A DNA stretch of 64,000 nucleotides. It comes from an uncultured Alphaproteobacteria bacterium (GTDB lineage Bacteria > Pseudomonadota > Alphaproteobacteria > HIMB59 > GCA-002718135). Position 1 is the stretch's first letter. Each line of letters begins with the position of its first letter. Position numbers and translations under genes: made by a program. The stretch is from assembly GCA_902628835.1 (NCBI GenBank), contig CACOPD010000002.1, positions 204,218-268,217 of the forward strand, given 5' to 3'. Shown here in pieces: positions 39,191 through 51,491 of this stretch. The notes below the pieces were generated by a model. That model had not been told where the DNA came from, made no database searches, and worked only from the letters and a program-made list of their open reading frames with translations.

Positions 39191-40344
39191 ATTGTAGATA
39201 ATCTTTTGATAGCCTCTTTAATATTTTCTAGAGAATTAGCAAAACTTATTCTAATAAATTCATTTGCATTATCACCAAAACTTGAACCCGGAACTAAAGC
39301 AACACCTTTTTCCTCAAGAGCTACTTCAGAAAATTTATTTCCACTTAATCCAGTTTTTGAAATATTTGGAAATGCATAAAAAGCACCACCTGGTTCAAAA
39401 CATGAAATTTTATCAAGTTTATTCAATTCATTGAAAACGTATTCTTTCCTTTTTTCAAATTCATGGACAATTTTTAATAATTCTTTTTGCGAACCTTTTA
39501 TTGCTTCCAAACCAGCATACTGAGAAATAGATGTAGCGCATGAATTATAATTTACACAAATTTTATTTGCATGTTCAATTAGATTATCTGGCCATATACT
39601 CCAACCTAGTCTCCATCCAGTCATACAATATGTTTTGCTCCAACCTTCTAGAACAACTAATCTATTCTTTAAGCTTTCATATTCTAAAAATGAGGGCATT
39701 TGCTCATTATTAAAAATTATATTACTATAAATTTCATCACTTAAAATGCAGACATTAGGATACTCATGTAGTAGATTAACAAGATCAGATATTTTTTTTT
39801 TATTCATATATGATCCTGTTGGATTATTGGGATTATTTATTATAATTAAACTCGTTTTATCTGAAATTAATTCCTTAAGTTGATCCACATTAATTTCAAA
39901 ATTATCTTTTTCTGAAAGTTTTAAAGGAACTGCTTTTGCACCACTGTATTTAATCATTGATCTGTAAATTGGAAAACCTGGGTCTGGATAAATTATTTCT
40001 TTATCTTCACTACCTAATAATAAAGCAGAAATAAAAATTACAGGTTTACCTCCTGGAGTTATTAAGACATTTTCTGGTTTGATATTTGCTTTATATTTAT
40101 TGAATACTAGTTCTGAAATTGATTCTCGTAATTCTGGTATGCCATTCGATGGAGTATACCCATGATGACCGTCTTTGATTGCTTTAATTGCAGCTTCTTG
40201 AATATTGATAGGTGTAGGAAAATCAGGTTGTCCAATTCCTAAATTAATAATATCTTTACCTTTTGTTGCAAGATTATTAGCCTTAGCAAGAATAGAAAAT
40301 GCTGTTTCTGTTTCTAAGCTAAATATTCTTTTTGAAACTTCCAT
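39187..40344 (-). CDS. PLP-dependent aminotransferase class I/II (aspartate aminotransferase-like)
   Basis: 385 aa; LGIGQPDFPTP; NNPNNPTGSYM; GWSKTYCMTGWRLGW (PLP Lys). Confidence 0.93.
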   Translation of the reverse strand: MEVSKRIFSLETETAFSILAKANNLATKGKDIINLGIGQPDFPTPINIQEAAIKAIKDGHHGYTPSNGIPELRESISELVFNKYKANIKPENVLITPGGKPVIFISALLLGSEDKEIIYPDPGFPIYRSMIKYSGAKAVPLKLSEKDNFEINVDQLKELISDKTSLIIINNPNNPTGSYMNKKKISDLVNLLHEYPNVCILSDEIYSNIIFNNEQMPSFLEYESLKNRLVVLEGWSKTYCMTGWRLGWSIWPDNLIEHANKICVNYNSCATSISQYAGLEAIKGSQKELLKIVHEFEKRKEYVFNELNKLDKISCFEPGGAFYAFPNISKTGLSGNKFSEVALEEKGVALVPGSSFGDNANEFIRISFANSLENIKEAIKRLSTI

Positions 40345-40396
40345 ATTTTTGATATAGCGAATTTAAATTAAAATAAAACTTTTAATTAAACTATAT

Positions 40397-40474
40397 GGCG
40401 AGCGTAGCTCAGTTGGTTAGAGCGCAGGCTTGTGGTGCCTGATGCCGTGGGTTCGAATCCCATCGTTCGCCCCA
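40397..40474 (+). tRNA. tRNA-His(GTG) with encoded G-1 and C73
   Basis: G-1 + GCGAGCG ... CGTTCGC + C73 + CCA; anticodon GTG; TA at 8-9 fixes register. Confidence 0.95.
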
Positions 40475-40540
40475 TTTTTTATTTAGTTAATTTTCTCTAT
40501 TGTTTTTTAATTTATTGTACATAAAAGGCTAATAATAATA

Positions 40541-40625
40541 GGGCCGGTGGTGGAATTGGTAGACACGCTAGATTTAGGTTCTAGTGCCGCGAGGTGTGAA
40601 GGTTCAAGTCCTTTCCGGCCTACCA
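40541..40625 (+). tRNA. tRNA-Leu(TAG)
   Basis: 85-nt class II cloverleaf; anticodon loop TTTAGGT; variable arm; encoded CCA. Confidence 0.95.
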
Positions 40626-40640
40626 TTGGGTTTAAAAATT

Positions 40641-41993
40641 ATGAATGCAAAAGAATTAAAATCTAAAAAACTTTATAAAGAATACTCATTAGAGATTCCC
40701 TATGAAGAAGTTGACATTGAAGTAGATAATAAAATAAATCAAATACTCCCTACTGTAAATATTCCTGGTTTCAGAAAAGGAAAAGCGCCACTTAATATTG
40801 TAAAAAAAAAATATGAAGATAATGTATTAAATGAAGTAATTCAAAAATTAATAGATACAAATACAAAAAAATTAATTGATGAAAAAAAATTTTCTCTTTT
40901 TAGAGCTCCTAAAGTTGAGCTTAGTAACTATGAAAAAAATAAGCCAATAACTATAAATCTAAAATTTGATTTAAAACCTGAAATTAAACTCAAAGATTTT
41001 AAAGATTTTAAAATAAATAAATATAAAATTGAGTTAAGTAAAAAAGCAGAGGAAAATCAGCTTAAAAGTTTTATTGCTTCACAAAAAAATTATAAAAAAA
41101 TTGAAAGTTCTCGACAAGTTAAAAATACTGATAAGGTTATTGTTAATTTTGGATCCTCTCAAGAAGGCCTTCCAGAATATTTAAAATCTCAAAAAAATTT
41201 TCCTATTGATTTAGAGTTTGATGAAGGAATACTTCCAAATTTAAATAAGGAATTAATCTCAAAAAAAGTAAAAGTCGGAGATAAGTTTGAGCTAGAAATT
41301 AATTTATCAAAAATTTTGAAAGACGATAAATTTAAAAAAACGACTTTTAATTTTGAAATAATGTCTATTGAAGAAAAAATTAAATTTGAACTTACTAAAG
41401 AATTCTTAGATAAAAATGGATTTGAAAAAGAAAAAGATTTTAAAAATTTCTTAGTAAACAATATCAAAAATCAATATGAGCAAGGAATAAAACAAATAGA
41501 AAAAAAAGAATTAATGGATCTTTTAGATAATAGTTACAAATTTGATTTACCTGAAGGAGTTTTAGAAGATGATTTTAATCAAATATGGCATCGTTTAGAG
41601 CACGCAAAGAAAGAAGGTAACTTAGATGAGGATGATAAGCTATTAAAAGATGAAGATCTTAAAAAAAGATATAAAAAAATATCAGAAAGAAGAGTTAAAC
41701 TCGGTCTATTAATGCAACATATTGCCTCAGAAGAAAAAATAATTATTTCTGAGGAGGAAATTAAAAAAGGAATTTTAGATTATAGCAGTCAATATCCAGG
41801 TCAAGAAAAGCAAATTATGGAATATTTTGAAAAAAATCCTTCATCACTAGATACTATTAGAGCCCCACTTATTGAACAAAAAGTTATTGATTCAATTATA
41901 TCCAAATCGAAAACAAATGTTATAAAATTAGATGAACATGAATATAAAAAACTTGAAGTTAAAACATTTGATATTAAAGATACAAAAAAATGA
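40641..41993 (+). CDS. tig: Trigger factor
   Basis: ORF 40584..41993 overlaps tRNA-Leu; start moved to [31 protein letters not shown] motif; upstream of clpP-clpX. Confidence 0.93.
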   Translation: MNAKELKSKKLYKEYSLEIPYEEVDIEVDNKINQILPTVNIPGFRKGKAPLNIVKKKYEDNVLNEVIQKLIDTNTKKLIDEKKFSLFRAPKVELSNYEKNKPITINLKFDLKPEIKLKDFKDFKINKYKIELSKKAEENQLKSFIASQKNYKKIESSRQVKNTDKVIVNFGSSQEGLPEYLKSQKNFPIDLEFDEGILPNLNKELISKKVKVGDKFELEINLSKILKDDKFKKTTFNFEIMSIEEKIKFELTKEFLDKNGFEKEKDFKNFLVNNIKNQYEQGIKQIEKKELMDLLDNSYKFDLPEGVLEDDFNQIWHRLEHAKKEGNLDEDDKLLKDEDLKKRYKKISERRVKLGLLMQHIASEEKIIISEEEIKKGILDYSSQYPGQEKQIMEYFEKNPSSLDTIRAPLIEQKVIDSIISKSKTNVIKLDEHEYKKLEVKTFDIKDTKK

Positions 41994-42601
41994 AAGACCC
42001 GATAGAAAAGATTACAAATAACCTTATTCCAATGGTTGTTGAACAATCATCAAGAGGTGAAAGGTCTTATGACATTTATTCAAGATTATTAAAAGAAAGA
42101 ATAATTTTTCTAACAGGTCCTATTGATGATAATGTTGCAAGTCTTATATGTGCTCAAATATTATTTCTAGAATCTGAAAATCCAAAAAAAGAAATTTCTT
42201 TTTATATTAATTCACCAGGTGGTATCGTTTGGTCTGGATTGGCCATTTACGATACTATGCAATACGTTTCTTCAAAAATTATGACTATTTGCATTGGTCA
42301 GGCAGCTTCTGCTGGATCATTACTTTTGACTGCTGGAGAAAAAGGAATGAGATTTTCTTTGCCTAACTCAAGAATCATGGTTCATCAACCTAGCGGAGGT
42401 TATCAAGGTCAAGTAACAGATATTGAAATTCAAACAAATGAAATAAAAAAAACAAAGTTAAAATTAAATGAAATTTATTCAAAACATACTGGAAAAAAAA
42501 TATCAGAAATATCAACCATAATGGAACGAGATAAGTATTTTTCTGCTGATGAAGCAATTAAATTTGGTCTTATTGATAAAGTTGTAAAAGGTAGAAAATA
42601 A
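41990..42601 (+). CDS. clpP: ATP-dependent Clp protease proteolytic subunit
   Basis: 203 aa; [20 protein letters not shown] (Ser), [18 protein letters not shown] (His). Confidence 0.97.
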   Translation: MKDPIEKITNNLIPMVVEQSSRGERSYDIYSRLLKERIIFLTGPIDDNVASLICAQILFLESENPKKEISFYINSPGGIVWSGLAIYDTMQYVSSKIMTICIGQAASAGSLLLTAGEKGMRFSLPNSRIMVHQPSGGYQGQVTDIEIQTNEIKKTKLKLNEIYSKHTGKKISEISTIMERDKYFSADEAIKFGLIDKVVKGRK

Positions 42602-43866
42602 TGAATAAAAAAAATGATAAAGATTCACTATTTTGCTCTTTTTGTGGAAAAAATCAGAAAGAAGTAAAAAAACTAATAGCAGGCCCAACTGTTTTTGTAT
42701 GTGATGAATGTGTTGAACTATGTATGGATATTATTAAAGAAGATAATAAAAATAATAAATTCAAAATTAAAAAAGATATACCTAAACCTTCAGAAATAAA
42801 TAAATTTTTAAACGAATACGTAATTGGCCAGAAAGATTCAAAAAAAATACTCTCAGTAGCCGTTTATAATCACTATAAAAGATTATCATCCAATTTAGAA
42901 AACGATAATATAGAAATTTCTAAATCAAATATTCTTTTAGTCGGACCCACTGGCACTGGAAAAACATTATTAGCACAGACTCTAGCAAAAATACTAGATG
43001 TTCCTTTTACAGTTGCTGATGCCACAAGTCTTACTGAAGCAGGATATGTCGGAGAAGATGTAGAAAATATAATTCTTAAATTATTGCAAGCATCAGATTA
43101 TAATGTTGAACGAGCACAAAAGGGAATAGTTTATATTGACGAAATTGATAAAATCGGAAGAAAAAGTGATAATCCATCTATAACAAGAGATGTGTCCGGA
43201 GAAGGTGTGCAACAAGCATTACTAAAAATTATGGAAGGTACAATAGCTAGCGTCCCACCGCAGGGAGGAAGAAAACATCCACAACAAGAATTTTTACAAG
43301 TTGATACTTCAAATATACTTTTTATATGTGGCGGAGCATTTTCAGGATTAGAAGAAATCATAAATTATCGTTTAAAAGGAACTGCGATAGGTTTTAATTC
43401 TAAATTAGATATAGAAACAAAAAAATCTATTGGCTCATCACTTAAAAAATTAGAAAATCAAGATTTATTAAAATTTGGAATGATACCAGAATTTATTGGA
43501 AGGCTTCCAGTAATCACTACTTTGAGTGAATTAGATGAGGATATGCTAATTCGAATAATGACTCAGCCTAAAAATGCAATAGTAAAGCAATTTGAATCTC
43601 TTATGAAAATGGATGGTGTTAAATTAGAAATTAAAGAAGATGCTTTAAAAGAAATTGCAAAGTTAGCAGTTTCTCAAAATACTGGTGCAAGAGGTCTTAG
43701 GTCTATAATAGAGGATTCTTTAATGGATTTAATGTATAGAGTACCTGATCAAAAAGATTTATATAAAGTAGTAATAAATAAAGATGTGATTTCTAAAAAA
43801 TCTGATCCGATTTTAATTTATTCTAACAAAGAAAGTGGTCAAAAATTAATGTCTAATAACTCTTGA
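42601..43866 (+). CDS. clpX: ATP-dependent Clp protease ATP-binding subunit ClpX
   Basis: 421 aa; zinc-binding [11 protein letters not shown]...[26 protein letters not shown] Walker A. Confidence 0.98.
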   Translation: MNKKNDKDSLFCSFCGKNQKEVKKLIAGPTVFVCDECVELCMDIIKEDNKNNKFKIKKDIPKPSEINKFLNEYVIGQKDSKKILSVAVYNHYKRLSSNLENDNIEISKSNILLVGPTGTGKTLLAQTLAKILDVPFTVADATSLTEAGYVGEDVENIILKLLQASDYNVERAQKGIVYIDEIDKIGRKSDNPSITRDVSGEGVQQALLKIMEGTIASVPPQGGRKHPQQEFLQVDTSNILFICGGAFSGLEEIINYRLKGTAIGFNSKLDIETKKSIGSSLKKLENQDLLKFGMIPEFIGRLPVITTLSELDEDMLIRIMTQPKNAIVKQFESLMKMDGVKLEIKEDALKEIAKLAVSQNTGARGLRSIIEDSLMDLMYRVPDQKDLYKVVINKDVISKKSDPILIYSNKESGQKLMSNNS

Positions 43867-43896
43867 TTTTAATCAATATATAGACATTTATATATT

Positions 43897-46263
43897 ATGG
43901 CAAAAAATCTAATACCTGTTCTTCCTCTGAGAGATATAGTAGTATTTCCTAACATGGTTGCACCACTATTTGTTGGTAGAGAACAATCAGTAAATGCTCT
44001 TAACCATGTAATGACAGGTGACAAAAAAATTTTCTTACTTTCACAAAAGAACTCAAAAATTGATAATCCTGACATAGAAAACCTCTATTCTTTTGGAACT
44101 GTTGCCAAAATTATACAACTATTGAAACTACCTGATGGTACTCTTAAAGTTTTAGTTGAGGGGATTCAAAGGGCAAAAGTAAAAAAGATAAATTTCAATA
44201 AAGAATTTATTACTGCATCAATTACTGAAATCAATCAAAAAAATAAAAAAAATTCAAATATAAGAGCTTTGCAAAAACTTATAATTGAACAGTTTGTTGA
44301 GTTCCAAAAAATTAATAAAAAAGTCTCACTAGATGTAATCAATAATATCAAAACGTTAAATGATCCCGATAAAATAGTTGATACAATAGTATCAAATATT
44401 TCAATTTCATTATTCCAGAAACAAGAAATATTAGAGATAATAAATACAGAAGAAAGACTTAACAAAATCTATGGTTATTTAGTATCTGAAATTGACTCTT
44501 TTCAAGTTGAGAAAAAAATAAAGGGTCGTGTAAAAAGACAAATGGAGAAAACACAAAAGGAATATTACTTGAACGAACAAATGAAAGCTATTCAGAAGGA
44601 ATTAGGAGAAAATGAAGACTTGGATGAAATTGCTGAATTAGAGAAAAAGTTAAACCAGTACAATTTATCTAAAGAAGCTAAAGACAAATGTGGTTCAGAG
44701 ATTAAAAAATTAAAAAACATGAGTCCTATGTCTGCTGAGGCAACTGTAATTAGAAATTATCTAGATTGGGTAATGTCTATACCATGGAATAACCCTGATC
44801 AAATCTCTCAAAATATTAATAAAGCTTCAACTATCTTAGAGAATGATCACTATGGTTTACAGAGAGTTAAAGAAAGAATCCTTGAATACCTAGCAGTTCA
44901 AAAAAGAACTAATAAGCTTAAGGGCCCTATATTATGCTTGGTTGGACCGCCTGGTGTAGGAAAGACATCTCTTGGCAAATCAATAGCAAATTCTACAGGA
45001 AGAAGTTTTGTTAGGATGTCTCTGGGAGGTGTTAGAGATGAAGCTGAAATAAGAGGACATAGAAAAACATATATTGGGTCAATGCCTGGTAGATTCATAC
45101 AAGCAATGAAAAAATCAAAATCATCGAACCCTCTTATCCTGTTAGATGAAATCGATAAACTAGGTTCTGATTGGAGAGGCGATCCATCCTCTGCACTTCT
45201 AGAAGTTCTAGATCCTGAACAAAATAGTAAATTTAACGATCATTACTTAGAATTGGATTATGATCTTTCAGATGTGATGTTCGTATGTACAGCAAATACA
45301 CTTAACATTCCTCCGGCTCTTCTTGATCGAATGGAGGTAATTAGAATACCTGGCTATACAGAAAAAGAAAAAAATCAAATTGCAAAAAGATATCTAGTTC
45401 CAAAACAAATCAAAAATCATGGAATAAAAAAAACTGAAATTTCATTTAACTCTAAAGTTTTAAATTCAATAATTAGAAATTATACTAAAGAAGCAGGAGT
45501 GAGAAATCTTGAGAAAGAAATTTCTAAAGTTTGTAGAAAAACAGTAAAAAAATTAGAAACTTCAAGACTTAAAAAAATTAAACTAAATGAAAAATCACTT
45601 CAAGATCTTCTTGGAATTGCAAAATTTAGGTCAAATGAAATTGAAAAAAAGAATTTAGTAGGTGTAACAAATGGTTTGGCCTGGACTGAAGTAGGAGGAG
45701 AGATTCTGTCAGTGGAGGTAATTTTATCCTTTGGAAAGGGAAAACTTACTATTACTGGAAAGTTAGGTGAAGTTATGAGAGAATCAATTCAAGCTGCTAC
45801 TTCATACGTAAAGTCAAAATCAATAAGTTTAGGAATTAACCCAAAAGATTTTGAAAATTACGATATTCATATACATGTTCCCGAAGGTGCTACACCAAAG
45901 GACGGCCCAAGTGCTGGTATTGCTATTTTTAATTCTCTAGTTTCTTCTTTGACAAATAATAAGATTAGAAGAGATGTAGCAATGACTGGAGAAATTACAC
46001 TCAGAGGGCGAGTACTCCCAATTGGAGGTTTGAAAGAAAAAATATATGCAGCTAGCAGAGCAGGTATAAAAAAGGTTCTTATACCTCAAGAAAATTTCAG
46101 AGAAGTTTCTGAATTTGATAAAGAAGTTATTAAAGGAATAAAAATTATTCCAGTTTCTGATGCTTTTTCAATACTTGAACATACGTTAACAAAATCAATA
46201 ATTCCATTAAATTTAACCGAATCTCAGCTAAAAAATAATCAAAACACTACTAGTACCCACTAA
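43897..46263 (+). CDS. lon: Lon protease
   Basis: 788 aa; LVGPPGVGKTSLGKSIA; PEGATPKDGPSAGIAIFNSL catalytic Ser. Confidence 0.98.
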   Translation: MAKNLIPVLPLRDIVVFPNMVAPLFVGREQSVNALNHVMTGDKKIFLLSQKNSKIDNPDIENLYSFGTVAKIIQLLKLPDGTLKVLVEGIQRAKVKKINFNKEFITASITEINQKNKKNSNIRALQKLIIEQFVEFQKINKKVSLDVINNIKTLNDPDKIVDTIVSNISISLFQKQEILEIINTEERLNKIYGYLVSEIDSFQVEKKIKGRVKRQMEKTQKEYYLNEQMKAIQKELGENEDLDEIAELEKKLNQYNLSKEAKDKCGSEIKKLKNMSPMSAEATVIRNYLDWVMSIPWNNPDQISQNINKASTILENDHYGLQRVKERILEYLAVQKRTNKLKGPILCLVGPPGVGKTSLGKSIANSTGRSFVRMSLGGVRDEAEIRGHRKTYIGSMPGRFIQAMKKSKSSNPLILLDEIDKLGSDWRGDPSSALLEVLDPEQNSKFNDHYLELDYDLSDVMFVCTANTLNIPPALLDRMEVIRIPGYTEKEKNQIAKRYLVPKQIKNHGIKKTEISFNSKVLNSIIRNYTKEAGVRNLEKEISKVCRKTVKKLETSRLKKIKLNEKSLQDLLGIAKFRSNEIEKKNLVGVTNGLAWTEVGGEILSVEVILSFGKGKLTITGKLGEVMRESIQAATSYVKSKSISLGINPKDFENYDIHIHVPEGATPKDGPSAGIAIFNSLVSSLTNNKIRRDVAMTGEITLRGRVLPIGGLKEKIYAASRAGIKKVLIPQENFREVSEFDKEVIKGIKIIPVSDAFSILEHTLTKSIIPLNLTESQLKNNQNTTSTH

Positions 46264-46399
46264 TATTTAATATTAAATAATTCAGTAAATTAGCCATTTA
46301 TTTGTTAAATTCCCTTATTTCTGGGAAAATTTTTATAATAATGTTGACTTGTTTAGAAAACAGACAATTATTAGAAAAATTTAATAAAGGAGATTAAAA

Positions 46400-46675
46400 G
46401 TGAATAAAAATGATCTTATCGCATCTGTAGCATCTTCCGCTGGACTATCAAAATCTGACGCAACTAGAGCAATTGAAAGCTTTCTTGATGCAATAACCAA
46501 CTCTTTAAAAAGAGATGAAAAGGTTAGTATAGTTGGTTTTGGTAATTTTAGTGTTAGTCATAGAAAAGCTACTACTGGGAGAAATCCTAGAACAGGGGAA
46601 TCAATTCAAATACCAGCGTCTAAAAGACCTAAATTTACTGTAGGAAAAGCGTTAAAAGACTCAGTAAACAATTAA
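46400..46675 (+). CDS. hup: HU family DNA-binding protein
   Basis: 91 aa; MNKNDLIASVASSAGLSKSDA...VSIVGFGNFSVSHRKATTGRNPRTGESIQIPASKRPKFTVGKALKD. Confidence 0.96.
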   Translation: MNKNDLIASVASSAGLSKSDATRAIESFLDAITNSLKRDEKVSIVGFGNFSVSHRKATTGRNPRTGESIQIPASKRPKFTVGKALKDSVNN

Positions 46676-46692
46676 TTATCTTTTTTTCTTGC

Positions 46693-46728
46693 ACCGGCTG
46701 TTAAATAAATTTAACAGCCGATTTTATT
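46693..46728 (+). terminator. Rho-independent terminator after hup
   Basis: CGGCTGTTAAA-TAAA-TTTAACAGCCG then ATTTTATTT. Confidence 0.8.
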
Positions 46729-46729
46729 T

Positions 46730-46805
46730 GGGTGTTTAGCTCAGTTGGTAGAGCATCTCGTTTACACCGAGAGGGTCGGGAGTTCAAGTCTCTCAACACC
46801 CACCA
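46730..46805 (+). tRNA. tRNA-Val(TAC)
   Basis: 76-nt cloverleaf GGGTGTT/AACACCC, anticodon TAC, encoded CCA. Confidence 0.97.
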
Positions 46806-46808
46806 TGC

Positions 46809-46885
46809 GCGGGAGTAGTTCAGCTGGTTAGAACGCTGCCCTGTCACGGCAGAGGCCGCGGGTTCGAATCCCGTCTCTCGCGCCA
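46809..46885 (+). tRNA. tRNA-Asp(GTC)
   Basis: 77-nt cloverleaf GCGGGAG/CTCTCGC, anticodon GTC, G73, encoded CCA. Confidence 0.97.
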
Positions 46886-46984
46886 CTTTTAAAAGCTTTT
46901 TTTGTGTATTAAAGTCGCAACTACATACGTTGTTATTATTGAATATTTCGTTAAATACATTAGTAATTTAACTGTGAGATTATA

Positions 46985-47350
46985 GTGGCTAATTTTCTTT
47001 TTGAGTACCTACCAATTTTGATTTTCATCTTCATTGCTTTAGGTTTAGCAATAGGGATGACTGTACTTTCATTCGTTATAGGTGATTCAAACCCTGACCC
47101 AGAAAAATTGTCAGCATACGAGTGTGGTTTTGAAGCCTTTGATGATGCAAGAGGTAGGTTTGATGTAAGATTTTATCTTGTTGCAATATTATTTATTATA
47201 TTTGATCTAGAAGTAGCTTTTCTTTTTCCCTGGGCAATAACACTTGGAAAAATTGGTTTATTTGGATTTTGGTCAATGATGATTTTTCTTTCTGTACTGA
47301 CTATAGGTTTTATTTATGAATGGAAAAAAGGTGCATTAGAATGGGAGTAG
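46985..47350 (+). CDS. nuoA: NADH-quinone oxidoreductase subunit A
   Basis: 121 aa; [36 protein letters not shown]. Confidence 0.97.
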   Translation: MANFLFEYLPILIFIFIALGLAIGMTVLSFVIGDSNPDPEKLSAYECGFEAFDDARGRFDVRFYLVAILFIIFDLEVAFLFPWAITLGKIGLFGFWSMMIFLSVLTIGFIYEWKKGALEWE

Positions 47351-47853
47351 ATCAAGCAAAAAAAATAGTTGATGAAACACTTAATTCAGAATTATCTTCA
47401 AAAGGTTTCCTTGTTGCAAGTTATGATAAAATTCTAACTTGGGCAAGAACTGGATCATTGTGGCCTATGACTTTTGGATTAGCATGCTGTGGTGTTGAGA
47501 TGATACATTCTTATATGGCAAGATATGATCTAGATAGGTATGGTGTAATACCTAGAGGGAGCCCAAGACAATCAGATGTTATGATTGTTGCTGGAACATT
47601 AACAAATAAAATGGCACCTGCTTTGAGAAAAGTTTATGATCAAATGCCTGAACCCAGATGGGTTATATCAATGGGCTCATGCGCAAATGGAGGAGGATAT
47701 TATCACTATTCATACTCAGTGGTAAGAGGTTGTGATAGAGTAGTTCCCGTTGATGTTTATGTACCAGGATGTCCTCCAACTGCAGAAGCATTAGTTTACG
47801 GTATTCTTCAATTACAAAAAAAAATCAGAAGAGAAAATAAATTTAAAAGATAA
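47341..47853 (+). CDS. nuoB: NADH-quinone oxidoreductase subunit B
   Basis: Start revised to [44 protein letters not shown]. Confidence 0.97.
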   Translation: MGVDQAKKIVDETLNSELSSKGFLVASYDKILTWARTGSLWPMTFGLACCGVEMIHSYMARYDLDRYGVIPRGSPRQSDVMIVAGTLTNKMAPALRKVYDQMPEPRWVISMGSCANGGGYYHYSYSVVRGCDRVVPVDVYVPGCPPTAEALVYGILQLQKKIRRENKFKR

Positions 47854-47859
47854 TTCAAA

Positions 47860-48444
47860 ATGCTAGAAAAGCTTAAGAAAAATAAAGATATTACAAATAT
47901 TAAAGAACATGAAAAACTTATAGAAATAGAATGTGATAAAAATAATATTTTATCTCTTTTAAAAAAACTAAAAGAAAACAATGATTTTATTTTTAACCAA
48001 TTATTAGACATAACTGCTGTTGACAATCCATCAAGAGAACGCAGATTTGATTTAATATACATTATTCAAAGCTTGAAAAAAAATAAAAAACTAATTTTAA
48101 AAACATCTCTAAAAGAAAATGACTCAATAGAAACAATAACTTCAGTTTACAAGGCTGCTGATTGGTATGAAAGAGAGTGTTACGATCTGTTTGGTATTGA
48201 GTTTACTAATCATCCTGACTTAAGAAGAATTATGACAGATTATAATTTTGAAGGACATCCTTTAAGAAAAGATTTTCCTCTAACTGGTCATACAGAAGTT
48301 AGATACGATGATCTTGAAAAAAAAGTCATTTATGAGCCAGTAAAGCTCTCTCAAGAGTTTAGAGACTTTGATAGTGAGTCACCTTGGGAGGGTATGAAAA
48401 ATAACCTAATCGGTGACGAGAAATCAGAAATTCAAAAAGACTAA
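47860..48444 (+). CDS. nuoC: NADH-quinone oxidoreductase subunit C
   Basis: [44 protein letters not shown]. Confidence 0.97.
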   Translation: MLEKLKKNKDITNIKEHEKLIEIECDKNNILSLLKKLKENNDFIFNQLLDITAVDNPSRERRFDLIYIIQSLKKNKKLILKTSLKENDSIETITSVYKAADWYERECYDLFGIEFTNHPDLRRIMTDYNFEGHPLRKDFPLTGHTEVRYDDLEKKVIYEPVKLSQEFRDFDSESPWEGMKNNLIGDEKSEIQKD

Positions 48445-48445
48445 T

Positions 48446-49624
48446 ATGAAAGAAGTTGAATTAAATACAACGACCATAAATTTTGGACCACAACATCCAG
48501 CAGCTCACGGTGTTTTAAGATTAGTTGTAGAATTAGAGGGAGAGGTTGTCAAAAGAGCAGAACCCCATATTGGTTTACTTCATAGGGGTACTGAAAAATT
48601 AATAGAGTATAAAACATATCTTCAGGCCGTACCTTATTTTGATAGATTAGATTATGTCTCTCCAATGTGTCAGGAGCATGCCTTTGCTCTTGCAACAGAG
48701 AATCTTCTGAATATTGAAGTGCCACAGAGAGCTAAATTTATAAGAGTAATTTTTGCAGAAGTTACAAGAATCTTAAATCATCTTCTTAATATACCTGCAT
48801 ATGCTGCTGATATTGGTGCAGTGACTCCATTTCTTTGGTGTTTTGAGGAAAGAGAAAAACTTCTAGAGTTTCATGAAGCTGTTTCTGGTGCTAGGTTTCA
48901 TGCAGCCTATTTTAGACCCGGTGGAGTACATCAGGATATGCCAGAAGGTATGGAAGAAAAATTATTTGAGCACTTTAAGACACTTCCAAAATTTATAGAT
49001 GACTTAGAAGATTTACTTACGAATAATAGAATTTTACGACAAAGATCAGTTGATATAGGCATCATTTCTAAAAAAGAGGCTATTGAATGGGGATGCTCAG
49101 GACCTGTTCTAAGAAGTTCTGGTGTTGCTTGGGACTTAAGAAGATCACAACCTTATGATGCTTATGATCAAGTTGAATTTGATATCCCTGTTGGCAAAAA
49201 AGGAGATTGTTTTGATAGATATTTAGTTAGAATTGAGGAAATGAGACAAAGCATTTCAATAATTAATCAATGCCTTAATAAAATTAAACCTGGAGCAATT
49301 TCTGTAGAAGATAATAAAATTACACCCCCAAAAAGAAACCAAATGAAAAAATCGATGGAGGCATTAATTCACCATTTTAAATTGTTTACTGAGGGATATA
49401 GGGTTCCAGAAGGACAAACCTATGCAGCTGTTGAAGCACCAAAAGGTGAGTTTGGTGTTTTTCTTGTTTCTGATGGATCAAGTAAACCTTATAGATGCAA
49501 AATAAGAGCTCCTGGATTTGCTCACCTTCAAATATTAGATAATTTATCAAAAGGTCATTTAATGGCTGACATTGCAGCTATATTAGGCAGTCTTGATATT
49601 GTTTTTGGAGAGATTGATAGATAA
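48446..49624 (+). CDS. nuoD: NADH-quinone oxidoreductase subunit D
   Basis: Start revised to [34 protein letters not shown]-term [13 protein letters not shown]. Confidence 0.97.
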   Translation: MKEVELNTTTINFGPQHPAAHGVLRLVVELEGEVVKRAEPHIGLLHRGTEKLIEYKTYLQAVPYFDRLDYVSPMCQEHAFALATENLLNIEVPQRAKFIRVIFAEVTRILNHLLNIPAYAADIGAVTPFLWCFEEREKLLEFHEAVSGARFHAAYFRPGGVHQDMPEGMEEKLFEHFKTLPKFIDDLEDLLTNNRILRQRSVDIGIISKKEAIEWGCSGPVLRSSGVAWDLRRSQPYDAYDQVEFDIPVGKKGDCFDRYLVRIEEMRQSISIINQCLNKIKPGAISVEDNKITPPKRNQMKKSMEALIHHFKLFTEGYRVPEGQTYAAVEAPKGEFGVFLVSDGSSKPYRCKIRAPGFAHLQILDNLSKGHLMADIAAILGSLDIVFGEIDR

Positions 49625-50217
49625 TGCATCATCCTGGAACAAATAACAAGGTTTATAAAAAAATTAATGATAATTTTGAATGGTCAAAAGTTAATTTTGA
49701 AAAAATATCAAATATATTAAAAAAATATCCATCAAATAAAATTCAAAGCGCGGTAATACCACTCTTGGATTTGGCTCAGAGACAAAACAAAGGTTGGTTA
49801 AGTAAAAATTCAATGGAGAAAGTAGCTGAGACTTTAAGTATGTCTTATATAAGAGTTTTGGAGGTAGCTACATTTTATTCAATGTTTAATCTTGAGCCAA
49901 TTGGAAAGAATTTTGTCCAGATTTGTAGAACTACACCATGCTGGTTAAGAGGAAGTGATAAGCTTTCAAAAGTTGCTCAAGAAGTTTGTAATACTCAAAT
50001 TGGAGGTACAAGTGATGATAAAAAATTCACAGTTGTTGAAGTAGAATGTTTAGGAGCTTGTTGCAATGCACCTATGATACAAATTAATGATGAATATTAT
50101 GAAGATTTAGATGAAGAAAACTTTAGACAACTTCTAAATGATTTAAAAAGTAATAAACCAATTAAAATTGGTTCTCAAATTGGAAGAAAATCATCTCAAC
50201 CAGAAAGAGAATTTTGA
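49624..50217 (+). CDS. nuoE: NADH-quinone oxidoreductase subunit E
   Basis: [14 protein letters not shown]...[17 protein letters not shown] 2Fe-2S. Confidence 0.96.
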   Translation: MHHPGTNNKVYKKINDNFEWSKVNFEKISNILKKYPSNKIQSAVIPLLDLAQRQNKGWLSKNSMEKVAETLSMSYIRVLEVATFYSMFNLEPIGKNFVQICRTTPCWLRGSDKLSKVAQEVCNTQIGGTSDDKKFTVVEVECLGACCNAPMIQINDEYYEDLDEENFRQLLNDLKSNKPIKIGSQIGRKSSQPEREF

Positions 50218-51491
50218 TGCTGAAACAAGAAGACAAAATATTTAAAAATCTGTATGGATTTGATGATTGGAAACTTAAAGGAGCTTTAAAAAGAGGAATA
50301 TGGTCGAATACTAAAGATTTGATAAAATTAGGAAGTGATAAAATAGTTGATGAAATAAAAAAAAGTCAGCTTAGAGGACGCGGAGGCGCAGGATTTCCGG
50401 CAGGTCTTAAATGGTCATTTATGCCTAAGAACTCAGGTAAAGAACATTATTTAGTTGTTAATGCAGATGAATCTGAGCCTGGTACATGCAAAGATCGGGA
50501 AATTTTAAGAAATGATCCCCATTTACTATTGGAAGGTTGTTTAGTTGCTGGATTTGCAATGCATGCACATACTTGCTACATATATATTAGAGGTGAATAT
50601 TATTCAGAGTCATCAAATTTACAAAAAGCAATTGATGAGGCTTATGAAAACAAATTAATTGGAAAAAATGCTTGTGGTTCAGGATGGGACTTTGATATTT
50701 TTTTACATAGGGGAGCTGGAGCTTATATTTGTGGAGAAGAAACAGCTCTACTTGAAAGTTTAGAGGGAAAGAAAGGACAGCCTCGACTAAAACCACCTTT
50801 TCCTGCTGGAGCAGGTTTATATGGTTGTCCCACAACAGTAACAAATGTTGAAACTATAGCTGTATCACCTACAATTTTAAGGAGAGGTGGTGATTGGTTT
50901 GCAGGTCTAGGTAGTGCTAATAATACTGGAACAAAAATATTTAGTATTTCTGGGCATGTAAACAATCCTTGTAATGTTGAAGAAGAAATGGGCATTCCAT
51001 TGAAAGAGCTTATAGAAAAGCATGCTGGTGGAGTTATAGGAGGCTGGGACAATCTTTTAGCGATTATTCCTGGTGGAGCCAGTGTGCCACTTCTTCCTAA
51101 ATCCATTTGTGATACAGTAAAAATGGATTTTGATAGCCTTAAAGAAGTTAAAAGTGGTCTTGGTACTGCAGCAGTAATTGTCATGAATAAATCAACAGAT
51201 ATTGTTGAAGCAATAGCAAGGTTATCTCATTTCTATAAACATGAAAGTTGTGGTCAATGTACACCTTGTAGAGAAGGTACTGGATGGATGTACAGAATGA
51301 TGGAAAAGATGATCCATGGAGATGTTTTAAATCAAGACATAGACAAATTACTCGATGTAACAAAACAAATTGAAGGGCACACTATATGCGCATTAGGTGA
51401 TGCAGCTGCTTGGCCTATTCAAGGTTTATTTAGACATTTTAGACCTGAAATTGAAAAAAGAATTGAAGAAAGAAATAGAAGAGTAGCTTAA
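50214..51491 (+). CDS. nuoF: NADH-quinone oxidoreductase subunit F
   Basis: [64 protein letters not shown]. Confidence 0.98.
   Translation: MMLKQEDKIFKNLYGFDDWKLKGALKRGIWSNTKDLIKLGSDKIVDEIKKSQLRGRGGAGFPAGLKWSFMPKNSGKEHYLVVNADESEPGTCKDREILRNDPHLLLEGCLVAGFAMHAHTCYIYIRGEYYSESSNLQKAIDEAYENKLIGKNACGSGWDFDIFLHRGAGAYICGEETALLESLEGKKGQPRLKPPFPAGAGLYGCPTTVTNVETIAVSPTILRRGGDWFAGLGSANNTGTKIFSISGHVNNPCNVEEEMGIPLKELIEKHAGGVIGGWDNLLAIIPGGASVPLLPKSICDTVKMDFDSLKEVKSGLGTAAVIVMNKSTDIVEAIARLSHFYKHESCGQCTPCREGTGWMYRMMEKMIHGDVLNQDIDKLLDVTKQIEGHTICALGDAAAWPIQGLFRHFRPEIEKRIEERNRRVA

Noticed and set aside
40584-40640. Extended N-terminus of trigger factor in the ORF track
   Set aside because: It overlaps tRNA-Leu; the internal Met at 40641 gives a normal Tig start
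46701-46886. 61-aa minus-strand ORF (MARETGFEPAASAVTGQRSNQLNYSRAWWVLRDLNSRPSRCKRDALPTELN...)
   Set aside because: Antisense of tRNA-Val and tRNA-Asp; a well-known spurious ORF type from tRNA genes
46887-46920. AAAAGCTTTT palindrome plus T-run after tRNA-Asp as a terminator
   Set aside because: Stem too short and AT-rich to call with confidence
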